A stretch of DNA of 60,394 nucleotides, taken from the NCBI GenBank assembly GCA_937892955.1, contig CALBKH010000087.1, positions 1 through 60,394 of the forward strand. Reading direction: 5' to 3'. Under the pieces are notes generated by a model. It was not told the origin of the DNA and did no database searches. It was given only the letters and a program-made list of their open reading frames with translations. Below are positions 1 through 7,354 of this stretch, one piece after another (the stretch's first letter is position 1; every line of letters begins with the position of its first letter). The DNA comes from an uncultured Alphaproteobacteria bacterium. GTDB taxonomy: Bacteria; Pseudomonadota; Alphaproteobacteria; Rhizobiales; Ancalomicrobiaceae. Both the position numbers and the translations under genes were made by a program.

Positions 1-358
1 ACATGTGCATCGAGCCGCCCTTGCCCTTGGAATAGCCGCCGCGGCGCCCGGTCAGCTCGGCCATGACGCCGTTCGCCGACATGCCGCAGGCCAGCATGTG
101 GCCGTGGTCGCGGTAGCCGGTGATGAACTGGTCGCCCTCTTCCATCGCCATCTGCATGCCGACGACGACGGCTTCCTGGCCGATGTAGAGGTGGCAGAAA
201 CCGCCGATCAGCCCCATGCCGTACATCTGACCCGCCTTCTCCTCGAAGCGGCGGATCAGCAGCATCATGCGATAGGCGGCGAGTTCCTCGTCCCGATTGA
301 AGGGAGCCGGTCCCGTCTCTTGCGGCGCCTTGCTCTTGGTCGACTTGGCCGTGGCCAT
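1..358 (-). CDS. pdhA: Pyruvate dehydrogenase E1 component, alpha subunit (N-terminal part, cut by window edge)
   Basis: The visible 119 residues match the N-terminus of the thiamine-diphosphate-dependent E1 alpha subunit, which decarboxylates pyruvate in the cytosolic pyruvate dehydrogenase complex. Seen: LLIRRFEEKAGQMYGMG (about residues 33-49), GGFCHLYIGQEAVVVG, GYRDHGHMLACG and the SKGKGGSMHM loop at the edge. The GDG cofactor motif would lie outside. The ATG at 358 follows a strong GGGGAGGAAC ribosome site. The first 20 residues are a low-complexity Ala/Lys/Ser leader, common in alphaproteobacterial PdhA. It lies downstream of the ftsB-like gene on the same strand, as in many alphaproteobacteria, with a 167-bp gap that could hold its own promoter. 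Confidence 0.95.
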   Translation of the reverse strand, partial: MATAKSTKSKAPQETGPAPFNRDEELAAYRMMLLIRRFEEKAGQMYGMGLIGGFCHLYIGQEAVVVGMQMAMEEGDQFITGYRDHGHMLACGMSANGVMAELTGRRGGYSKGKGGSMHM

Positions 359-525
359 CTGTTCCTCCCCTGCGTCGGCGGCGTACCGATCTGGATGAGG
401 GGAGGATAGAGCGTCCGCGACCCCACGCAAGGGTCACCGACGACGGTGCGGAGCACCATCAAGATGTTGCTGTGCAACACGAATTTTCGACTGAACTGAA
501 ATCGAGTTGATTCGACCAAATGAAC

Positions 526-867
526 TCAGTTTCGGTTGACGATGCGACCGATCGGCGCAGTCGCGACGATGGCGACCTCGTTGCCGTTGGCGAAGCCGAG
601 GATCTCGCGGGCGCGTTCGTCGAGCATGTCGCTCTCGAGGCTGGCGGAGCGCAGCAGCGCCACACGCCGTTCGACCGCCGCTCGCTCGGCCTTCACCTTG
701 GCGAGCTCGCCGTCGAGACGCTTCGCCTCGACCGCCAATTGCCGACGCGCTTCGATACCGAAGGACCCGTGCCAACCGTGCCAGGCGAAGTAACCTGAGA
801 AGCCGAGGGCGATGACCGGGACGAGCAGAGGACGCAGATAGGATTTCTTGTGTTGACGCGTGGACAT
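526..867 (-). CDS. ftsB: FtsB/DivIC-type septum formation initiator protein
   Basis: A 113-residue bitopic protein with a short cytoplasmic tail, one membrane segment (about residues 9-30, YLRPLLVPVIALGFSGYF) and a periplasmic coiled coil rich in Ala, Glu, Arg and Leu (about 35-80). This is the FtsB/DivIC layout, part of the FtsQ-FtsB-FtsL subcomplex of the divisome. I start at ATG 867 because the frame upstream to 984 adds an arginine-rich stretch with no family resemblance. Position beside pdhA is typical of alphaproteobacteria, where enolase usually precedes it. Here an AhpD-like gene is divergent instead. The symbol is by family and context, since these proteins are poorly conserved. Confidence 0.8.
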   Translation of the reverse strand: MSTRQHKKSYLRPLLVPVIALGFSGYFAWHGWHGSFGIEARRQLAVEAKRLDGELAKVKAERAAVERRVALLRSASLESDMLDERAREILGFANGNEVAIVATAPIGRIVNRN

Positions 868-1083
868 ACGAACTCTGACGCCTCGAACTCTGAACAACGA
901 CGCCCCGCGAGGGAACCGAGACCTCCATTCGATCATCTCGTGGTTAACAAGCCCTTGCGACTCAGTGGGAATCCGCTTTGCCACGACCTTCCCCCGCGTC
1001 CATTCACCGTCTTTACGGAGCTTCCCGGATGCGCCACCCTCCAGGCGGAGGATGGGCTCGAAAGATCACGAGAGGGTCCGCCC

Positions 1084-1437
1084 ATGGTCACTGAAAAACT
1101 CGGCGAATTGGCGAAGCGGCGGCGTGCCGCCCACATGCGTTTCACCGCACTCGGCTCGAAGACCTACCAGGCCTTCGTGACGCTCGAGAAAGCGACCTAT
1201 GCCGACGGCGCGCTTTCGAAGCGCCAGAAGGAACTGATCGCCATCGGCATCTCGATCGTCCTCGACTGCGAGAGCTGCATCCAGTGGCACATCGAGCAGG
1301 CGGCGCGGGCCGGCGCCTCGGGTCGCGAGATCATGGAGGCGATCGACGTCGGCATGGAGATGGGCGGCGGCCCCGCCACCGTCTCGGCCCGCTTCGCCCT
1401 CGATGTGATGGACGCGGTCTTCCCCGACGGGATCTGA
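1084..1437 (+). CDS. Carboxymuconolactone decarboxylase / AhpD-like family protein
   Basis: A 117-residue all-alpha protein of the AhpD-like fold. The diagnostic stretch is CESCIQWHIEQAARAGAS (about residues 63-80), with the CxxC pair and a following His seen in alkylhydroperoxidase-type members. Such proteins can act as disulfide-relay peroxidase partners, but many small family members have no assigned substrate. ATG 1084 follows GAGAGGG at a suitable distance. A longer in-frame extension to 850 has no family resemblance and is not used. It is a single gene, divergent from ftsB (216 bp apart). The exact reaction cannot be told from sequence. Confidence 0.85.
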   Translation: MVTEKLGELAKRRRAAHMRFTALGSKTYQAFVTLEKATYADGALSKRQKELIAIGISIVLDCESCIQWHIEQAARAGASGREIMEAIDVGMEMGGGPATVSARFALDVMDAVFPDGI

Positions 1438-1563
1438 AGGGTCTGCGTCCGGCGCAGTGGAATGTCGGCGAGGACCATGGGAGCGGCGAAGATCCGGCGG
1501 GTCCGATAACCTTCCGCCGACGATTTTCGTGGCACACTCGGGCGAACCGAACCGGAGCGCCCG

Positions 1564-2385
1564 ATGATGTCGCCTCCCTCCCCTCGCTCGTCCGCGCCCT
1601 CGATCCGTCGCGGGCTCGCCTTCGTGATCGTCTTCGCCGCCGCGGCCTGTTCGTCGGATCCGACGGCGATCTCGGTGGACATGGAGACCGACAAGGTCTC
1701 GCGCGAATTCGTCGACAAGGCGCTCGACGCTTTCCGCCGCGCCTGTCCGGCGCTCTTCACCGCCCACGCGAGCGACGTCTCGGGCCTGACGGCGATCGTC
1801 TCCGACGAACGCTCCACCGCCATCCGTAGGCTCGGCTGGGGCGTGCACATCGCGCTGGCCATGAAGGTGCGCTCGTCACCGACGACGCTCGCCGGTTTCG
1901 CCGATGCCGAGCGCCGTGCGGACTTCCTCATCGGCGGCGGCGACAAGCCCGGCTTCTCGGCCCTGTCGCCGACGTCGGCCGCGCTCTGCGACCTGACGCC
2001 GTCGCCCGGGCGGGCGCAGGTATTCAAGCCCGTGCCGGAATTGGCGACCCATCTGCCGCGGCTCAAATACGTCGTCACCGACGCCCAGCGCGCCCATTGG
2101 GACGACGAGATGACCCGCGCCATGGCCGGCACCTACCAGAACCAGCGCAACATCGCCTGGTGCTACACCGACGGCTGCGACGGGGTGGAATCGATCGACG
2201 ACGTCAAGGCCTGCGCCTGGCGGCTGGTCATCGTCGCCGCCAAGCATCCGAAAGCCGAAGCCTCCGACGACGACAACGTCGAGATCGACTGCCGGCAGAA
2301 CCTCACCCCCGACGAACAGCGCGCCGCGCGGGCGAAGGCCGACGAGATCTTCCGCAAGATCTATTCGAAGCCGTTGCCGAAATAG
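1564..2385 (+). CDS. Hypothetical lipoprotein
   Basis: A 273-residue protein I do not recognise. It has an N-terminal RR-containing leader, a hydrophobic stretch (LAFVIVFAAAAC) and a lipobox ending at Cys29, so it is probably a periplasm-facing lipoprotein. The mature part has several Cys residues (for example in SAALCDLT, AWCYTDGCDG, VKACAW and EIDCRQN) that could form disulfides, and ends in a charged helix (DEQRAARAKADEIFRKIY). The start may be either of two adjacent ATGs (1564 or 1567). The ribosome site is weak. The stop codon sits at the edge of an inverted repeat. No operon partner is evident. The other putative lipoprotein at 56153-56932 is not obviously similar. Confidence 0.75.
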   Translation: MMSPPSPRSSAPSIRRGLAFVIVFAAAACSSDPTAISVDMETDKVSREFVDKALDAFRRACPALFTAHASDVSGLTAIVSDERSTAIRRLGWGVHIALAMKVRSSPTTLAGFADAERRADFLIGGGDKPGFSALSPTSAALCDLTPSPGRAQVFKPVPELATHLPRLKYVVTDAQRAHWDDEMTRAMAGTYQNQRNIAWCYTDGCDGVESIDDVKACAWRLVIVAAKHPKAEASDDDNVEIDCRQNLTPDEQRAARAKADEIFRKIYSKPLPK

Positions 2386-2499
2386 GGTGCGAAGAGCGCA
2401 GCGAATCGCACCGGCGGCGCCGGTGAAATATCCGACCCTGTCGGGCGTTCCGCTCCGGGGCATCGGACGCGGCAATTCGCTCGCGCTCTTCGCACCCTA
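2383..2499. repeat. Inverted-repeat element after the lipoprotein gene
   Basis: Arms at 2383-2406 and 2475-2499 begin TAGGGTGCGAAGAGCGC and are near-perfect reverse complements, with one extra base in the right arm. The centre holds a further GC hairpin (CACCGGCGGCGCCGGTG). The left arm includes the TAG stop of the upstream gene. A related half-element (TAGAGTGCGAAGCGCGC) starts at the rarD stop near 7180. It fits a dispersed palindromic unit that may double as a transcription terminator between the converging lipoprotein and cobK genes. Confidence 0.6.
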
Positions 2500-2511
2500 C
2501 CGATCCGCAAC

Positions 2512-3255
2512 CTATGGCGCCCTCGCCTTCTCGATGAAGGCGAAGACGCCCTCGACGTCGTGCACCTGCGGGACATCGGGGCGGACCGGCGGTTGCACCA
2601 CGATCACCGGAAGGCCGAGCTCCCGCGCCGCCACCATCTTCGGCCGTGTCGCCGAGCCGCCGGAGTTCTTGGTGACCACCACGTCGATACGCTCGCGCAC
2701 CATCAGATCGCGCTCGGCGGCGAGGTCGAAGGGCCCGCGATCGAGCAGCAGCGTGTGATCGGGCAGACCCGGCAGGTCGCCGGGATGATCGATGGTGCGG
2801 ACGAGATAGTGATGCTGCGGCGCCGCCTCGAAGGCGGGAAGGCCGAGGCGGCCGGTGGTGAGGAGCACGCGACGCGGCGTCTCGCCGATCGCGCGGGCCG
2901 CCGCGTCGAGACTCTCGACATCGATCCACCGATCGCCCGTCTCCCGGGTCCACGGTGGGCGGACGAAGGCGACGATCGGCGTGGCCGTCGCCCGCGCCGC
3001 CTCCGCCGCGTTCTTCGAGATCTGTGCGGCGAAGGGGTGGGTGGCGTCGACGAGAACGCCGATCGCCTCGTCGCGGAGGTGCCGGGCCAGCCCTTCGACA
3101 CCGCCGAAGCCGCCGATCCGCGTCGGGATCGGCTGGGCCGCCGGCGCCTCGGTCCGGCCGGCGAGCGACAGCGTCGCGACGATGTCGGACCGCGCCGAAA
3201 GCGCCTTGGCCAAACGGCTCGCTTCCGTGGTACCACCCAGCACCAGAACCCGCAT
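2512..3255 (-). CDS. cobK: Precorrin-6A reductase
   Basis: A 247-residue CobK/CbiJ-family enzyme that reduces precorrin-6A with NADPH to precorrin-6B in corrin ring synthesis. Seen: the N-terminal nucleotide-binding start MRVLVLGGTTEASRLAKAL, the VDATHPFAAQISKNA motif (about residues 70-84), and the C-terminal VVTKNSGGSATRPKM region typical of the family. The start at 3255 is set by GGGAGGGG just upstream and by the conserved VLVLGGT. It is divergent from cobL with only 22 bp between start codons, so the two share a regulatory region. Confidence 0.93.
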   Translation of the reverse strand: MRVLVLGGTTEASRLAKALSARSDIVATLSLAGRTEAPAAQPIPTRIGGFGGVEGLARHLRDEAIGVLVDATHPFAAQISKNAAEAARATATPIVAFVRPPWTRETGDRWIDVESLDAAARAIGETPRRVLLTTGRLGLPAFEAAPQHHYLVRTIDHPGDLPGLPDHTLLLDRGPFDLAAERDLMVRERIDVVVTKNSGGSATRPKMVAARELGLPVIVVQPPVRPDVPQVHDVEGVFAFIEKARAP

Positions 3256-3277
3256 GACCCCTCCCGGGAGCGCATCC

Positions 3278-4573
3278 ATGATCGATCCGGCCGCCACCCA
3301 TCCGTGGCTCGCCATCCTCGGCCTCGGCGAAGACGGCCTCGACGGCCTCTCTCCTGCCGCGCGTCGGCTCCTCGATCAAGCCGAACTCGTCGTCGGCGGC
3401 AAGCGCCATCTCGATCTGGTCGGCGACGTGAAGGGCGAGAAACTCGCCTGGCCGTCGCCGCTCACCGACGCCTTCCCGGCGATCCTGGCGCGACGCGGCC
3501 GCCCCGTGGCGGTGCTCGCGTCGGGCGACCCCTTCTCCTACGGCGTCGGCTCGCTGCTCGCCCGCCACGTGCCGCCGACCGACTATGTCACCATCCCTGC
3601 CCCGTCGGCCTTCTCGATGGCGGCGGCGCGCGTCGGCTGGGCGGTGCAGGATTGTGCGCTGGTCACCCTCCACGGCCGCGCCTTCGAGAAGATCGTGCCG
3701 CATCTCCAGCCCGGCCGGCGCATCCTCGTCCTCTCCTGGGACGGCACCACGCCCGGCCGCCTCGCCGAACACCTGCGCGACCGCGGCATGGGCCGCTCCA
3801 AGCTGATCGTGCTGGAGGCTATGGGGGGGATGCGCGAGCGCGTCCACGCCACCACGGCGAACGACTTCGACCGCGCCGATCTCGATCCCCTGAACACCGT
3901 GGCGATCGAGGTGGTGGCCGACGCGAGCGCCCGCGTCCTGCCGCTCGCCGCCGGCATTCCCGATCATTTCTTCGACAACGACGGCCAGATCACCAAGCGC
4001 GAAGTCCGCGCCGTGACGCTCTCCAAGCTGGCGCCGCGCCACGGCGAACTCCTGTGGGACGTCGGCGCCGGCACCGGCTCGATCGCCATCGAATGGATGC
4101 TGGCGGACCCGAAGAACCGGGCGATCGCCGTCGAGCCGCGCGCCGATCGCCTCGCCCGCATCGCCCGCAACGCCGCCACATTCGGGGTGCCGGATCTCGC
4201 CATCGTCGAGGGCTTCGCCCCGGCCGCCCTCGACGGACTGGCGACGCCGAACGCCGTCTTCCTCGGCGGCGGCGGCTCGGACGCGGCACTGGTGAAACTG
4301 TGCATGGAGCGCCTCGCCCCGGGCGGGCGGCTGGTGATCAACGCCGTGACCATCGAGACCCAGGCCGAGGTGATCGGCCACGCCAAGGCTTTCGGCGGCG
4401 AGTTGGTGCAGATCTCGATCGCCCGCGCCGTCCCCCTCGGCCGCTTCCACGGCTTCAAGCCGGCGATGCCGATCGTCCAGTGGTGTTGGGAAAAACCTGT
4501 GGACGGCCCTGTGGAAAACCGTTGGACGGGCCGGGGAGACGAGGTGGACGAGGCTGTGGAGGACGAGGGATGA
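3278..4573 (+). CDS. cobL: Precorrin-6Y C5,15-methyltransferase (decarboxylating), CbiE-CbiT fusion
   Basis: A 431-residue bifunctional enzyme that methylates C5 and C15 of the corrin ring and removes the C12 acetate. The N-terminal CbiE-type SAM methylase half (about 8-210) shows GLGEDGLDGLSP and ASGDPFSYGVGS. The C-terminal CbiT half (about 230-400) shows DVGAGTGSIAIEWM and FLGGGGSD. Length matches CobL. The last 30 or so residues are an acidic tail (DEVDEAVEDEG) that looks dispensable. ATG 3278 was chosen because the match to the family begins there. It is followed by a 274-bp repeat-bearing spacer and then cobE. Confidence 0.95.
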   Translation: MIDPAATHPWLAILGLGEDGLDGLSPAARRLLDQAELVVGGKRHLDLVGDVKGEKLAWPSPLTDAFPAILARRGRPVAVLASGDPFSYGVGSLLARHVPPTDYVTIPAPSAFSMAAARVGWAVQDCALVTLHGRAFEKIVPHLQPGRRILVLSWDGTTPGRLAEHLRDRGMGRSKLIVLEAMGGMRERVHATTANDFDRADLDPLNTVAIEVVADASARVLPLAAGIPDHFFDNDGQITKREVRAVTLSKLAPRHGELLWDVGAGTGSIAIEWMLADPKNRAIAVEPRADRLARIARNAATFGVPDLAIVEGFAPAALDGLATPNAVFLGGGGSDAALVKLCMERLAPGGRLVINAVTIETQAEVIGHAKAFGGELVQISIARAVPLGRFHGFKPAMPIVQWCWEKPVDGPVENRWTGRGDEVDEAVEDEG

Positions 4574-4624
4574 GGTGCTCGGCGTTCGACCCGAACTCCC
4601 GCCGTCCGCCGGGCAGCCTCCTAG

Positions 4625-4792
4625 CCCCCTCTCCCTGTCCCGCCCCCTCCCGGGGGGAGGCAACGACGGGGCGCGGATCTTCGTCCCATAGGCGCTGGGC
4701 CGTTCCGAAACACCGCCGGGCCCACGTCGCGATGACCGGCTGCGCCTTCGGCGTCCCCTCCCCGCTCGAGGGGGAGGGACAGGGAGGTGGGG
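4625..4792. repeat. Inverted pair of GC-rich GAGGGGGAGGG-type repeat units
   Basis: Two related units lie in opposite orientation in the cobL-cobE spacer: 4625-4660 (CCCCCTCTCCCTGTCCCGCC) and 4755-4792 (CTCGAGGGGGAGGGACAGGG). Each contains its own small palindrome, and together they could fold into a long stem. A third copy of the same family is at 32215-32254. I see no gene in the 274-bp spacer. Confidence 0.6.
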
Positions 4793-4847
4793 CCGGCACT
4801 CTCGGTGCGACGAGCACCTCCGCTCAGCCCGAGCGGAGAGCCCTCGC

Positions 4848-5261
4848 ATGACCTCCCGCCCCTTCCTCGCCGTCGGGGTCGGTTGCCGCTCCGGGGTCTC
4901 GGGCGCGGCGATCGCCGATCTCGTCGAACGCGCCCTCGAGACCTGCGCCCGGCCCGATGCGCCGGTGGCGATGTTCACCGTCGTCGACAAGGCGCAGGAA
5001 CCGGGCATCGGCGAGGCCGCCGCGGCCCTCGGGCTCGCCCTCGTCCATCTGCCGCGCGCCGCGCTGGCGGCGGTCGCCGACGCCGTCGAGACGCGGTCGG
5101 ACAAGGTGGTGGAACTCTTCGGCGTGCCGTCGATCGCGGAGGGCGCGGCGCTCGCCGGCGCCGGCCCCGGCGCACGTCTGGTGGTGAAACGCATGGCCGA
5201 CAGGGGCGCCACCGTGGCGGTGGCACTCGGCGGCGCGACGACGGGAGCGGATGCGGAATGA
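4848..5261 (+). CDS. cobE: Cobalamin biosynthesis protein CobE (CbiG C-terminal-domain family)
   Basis: A 137-residue protein matching the CobE/CbiG-C fold: N-terminal AVGVGCRSGVS (residues 8-18), the VDKAQEPGIGEAA stretch and a C-terminal VVKRMADRGATVAVA. CobE is needed in the aerobic corrin pathway, but its exact role is not settled. The stop overlaps the cobM start by four bases (ATGA), so the two are translationally coupled. Length is usual for CobE. Confidence 0.88.
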   Translation: MTSRPFLAVGVGCRSGVSGAAIADLVERALETCARPDAPVAMFTVVDKAQEPGIGEAAAALGLALVHLPRAALAAVADAVETRSDKVVELFGVPSIAEGAALAGAGPGARLVVKRMADRGATVAVALGGATTGADAE

Positions 5262-6031
5262 CGGTGCATTTCATCGGAGCCGGGCCCGGCGCGGCCGATC
5301 TCATCACGGTGCGCGGGCGCGACCTCTTGGCGCGGTGCCCCGTGGTGATGTGGGCCGGCTCGATCATCGCGCCCGAACTCCTGACCCACGCCCGCGCGGA
5401 CGCCCGCATCGTCGACACGGCGCCGATGTCGCTCGACGAGATCGAGGCGGAATACCTCCGCGCCGACGCCGCGGGCGAAGACGTGGCGCGGCTCCATTCC
5501 GGCGACCTCTCGGTGTGGAGCGCCATGGGCGAGCAGATCCGCCGCCTGGAGAAACACGGCATCCCCTACACGGTGACGCCGGGCGTACCCTCCTTCGCCG
5601 CCGCCGCCGCCGTTCTCGGCCAGGAACTGACGCTGCCGGAAGTCGCCCAGTCGGTGGTGCTCACCCGCACCTCGGGCCGCGCCTCGGCGATGCCCGAGAC
5701 CGAGACGCTCGCAGCCTTCGCCGCGACACGGGCGACGCTGGCCGTCCATCTCTCGATCCACGTGTTGCCGAAGATCGTCGCCGAACTGACGCCCGCCTAT
5801 GGCGCCGACTGCCCGGTGGCGATCGTCTTCCGCGCCACCTGGCCCGACGAGAAGGTGATCCGCGGGACGCTCGCCACCATCGAGGCGGAGCTCGCCGCCG
5901 CCGGAGGCCTCGAGCGCACCGCGCTGATCCTGGTCGGCCGGGCGCTCGCGGCGGAGGTCGTCCGCGAGAGCGCGCTCTACGATGCGGGCTATCAGCGGCG
6001 GTTCCGCGGCCGGGATTCACGGCCGGAGTGA
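5258..6031 (+). CDS. cobM: Precorrin-4 C11-methyltransferase
   Basis: A 257-residue SAM-dependent methyltransferase of the tetrapyrrole methylase fold. Seen: VHFIGAGPGAADLITVRG at the N-terminus, the LHSGDLSVWSAMGEQ motif (about 84-98), TPGVPSFAAAAA and a C-terminal VGRAL. These fit CobM/CbiF, which methylates C11 of precorrin-4. It starts within the cobE stop by a four-base overlap and is probably co-transcribed with cobE. Length is normal. Confidence 0.94.
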   Translation: MTVHFIGAGPGAADLITVRGRDLLARCPVVMWAGSIIAPELLTHARADARIVDTAPMSLDEIEAEYLRADAAGEDVARLHSGDLSVWSAMGEQIRRLEKHGIPYTVTPGVPSFAAAAAVLGQELTLPEVAQSVVLTRTSGRASAMPETETLAAFAATRATLAVHLSIHVLPKIVAELTPAYGADCPVAIVFRATWPDEKVIRGTLATIEAELAAAGGLERTALILVGRALAAEVVRESALYDAGYQRRFRGRDSRPE

Positions 6032-6261
6032 GCGGGGATCGCGCCGATCCGGTGGGGGGCAGCCATGCGCTCCGCCGCTCTGCGCGATCTCGAAAAGGCC
6101 TTTATGGGATGGAGGATCGCAGCGGCTCGGTACGGACCGCCGCGGCCCGCCGCAAGTTCTCTCCGGTCGCCGTACCCTGCGGCCGCCGGGCGTACGACGT
6201 TCCGCCGGCGCCCGCGCCGTCCCTTCCCCTCGATGTGAGCTTCGGCTCGAAACGGCTCTTC

Positions 6262-7182
6262 ATGTCTCCTTCGGACCATCGCGATACGCGGGAAGGCTTC
6301 CTCTTCGCCGGTGGCGCCTATTTCATGTGGGGCTTCCTGCCGCTCTACATGAAGGCGCTGGCGCACGTGCCGGCCTGGGAGGTGGTGCCGCACCGGATCC
6401 TGTGGTCGCTGCCGATCGCCGGATTGGTGGTGTGGTGGCAGGGCAAGGCCGGCGCGCTGGTGAAGGCGGCGACCACGCCGCGCACCCTGGCGATGGCTTT
6501 CCTGACCGCCTCGCTGATCTCGGTGAACTGGGGCACCTACGTCTGGGCGATCGGCGCCGGACGGGCGCTGGAGACGGCGCTCGGCTACTACATCAACCCG
6601 CTGTTCTCGGTGTTCCTCGCCGCCGTGCTGATCGGCGAGCGGCTGAGCCGGCCGCAGGTCTTCGCCATCTTCCTCGCCGCCCTCGCGGTGGCGCTCCTCA
6701 CCTGGGAGGCCGGCGGCCTGCCCTGGGTGTCGATCGTCCTCACCGTCTCCTGGGGCTTCTACGCCTATTTCAAGCGCACCCTGCCGGTCGATCCGACCCA
6801 GGGCTTCCTGCTCGAGGTGACGCTTCTGGCGCTGCCCTCCCTCGCGATGTTCGGCTGGCTCGAGCGCGAGGGCGCCTCGCACTTCCTCCACACCGGCGCC
6901 ACCGACGCGCTTCTCCTCGTCGGCTCCGGCGTCGTCACCGCCATCCCGCTGATGCTCTACGCCACCGGCGCCAAGCTGCTGCGCCTCTCGACCATCGCCG
7001 TGATGCAGTATTCCGCCCCGACGATGATCTTCCTCATCGCCGTCTTCGTCTTCCACGAGCCCTTCGGCGCGACCAAGCTCGCCGCCTTCGCCCTGATCTG
7101 GACGGCGCTGGTGATCTACACCTGGACGCTGATCGCCGCGGCGCGGCACCGGACGAGGCGTGAAGCCGACCCGCCGCGGTAG
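6262..7182 (+). CDS. rarD: RarD-type EamA/DMT-superfamily permease
   Basis: A 306-residue inner-membrane protein with about ten hydrophobic segments. RarD markers include AYFMWGFLPLYMKAL near the N-terminus, EVVPHRILWSLP, NWGTYVWAIGAGRALETA (about residues 83-100) and LGYYINPLFSVFLA. RarD transporters are poorly characterised, so no substrate is proposed. ATG 6262 sits just before the first family-like residues; the frame is open further upstream but that part is GC-rich shadow. It lies inside the cobalamin cluster without an evident functional tie. Confidence 0.88.
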   Translation: MSPSDHRDTREGFLFAGGAYFMWGFLPLYMKALAHVPAWEVVPHRILWSLPIAGLVVWWQGKAGALVKAATTPRTLAMAFLTASLISVNWGTYVWAIGAGRALETALGYYINPLFSVFLAAVLIGERLSRPQVFAIFLAALAVALLTWEAGGLPWVSIVLTVSWGFYAYFKRTLPVDPTQGFLLEVTLLALPSLAMFGWLEREGASHFLHTGATDALLLVGSGVVTAIPLMLYATGAKLLRLSTIAVMQYSAPTMIFLIAVFVFHEPFGATKLAAFALIWTALVIYTWTLIAAARHRTRREADPPR

Positions 7183-7354
7183 AGTGCGAAGCGCGCGACG
7201 ATCCGAGATACGGCCAGCAAGAACAATGCACGAACAAATTCCCTTGCCCTCCCGATCCGTGACAGAATGCCGGTGATTCGGGTGGACGATCGGGCTATGA
7301 ACGGCGCCCGCGCCGGGATGGCGACGGGCGAGCGCGAAGGACGGGTGTCGGCAG

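Noticed and set aside
3256..4847. Possible cobalamin riboswitch upstream of cobL or cobE
   Set aside because: Start codons of cobK and cobL are only 22 bp apart, and the cobE spacer shows repeats but no B12-box-like core.
2303..5761. A long minus-strand frame across cobL, cobE and part of cobM
   Set aside because: It has the shadow composition and covers three genes with clear cobalamin motifs on the plus strand. Only the cobK part of the minus strand is real, in another frame.
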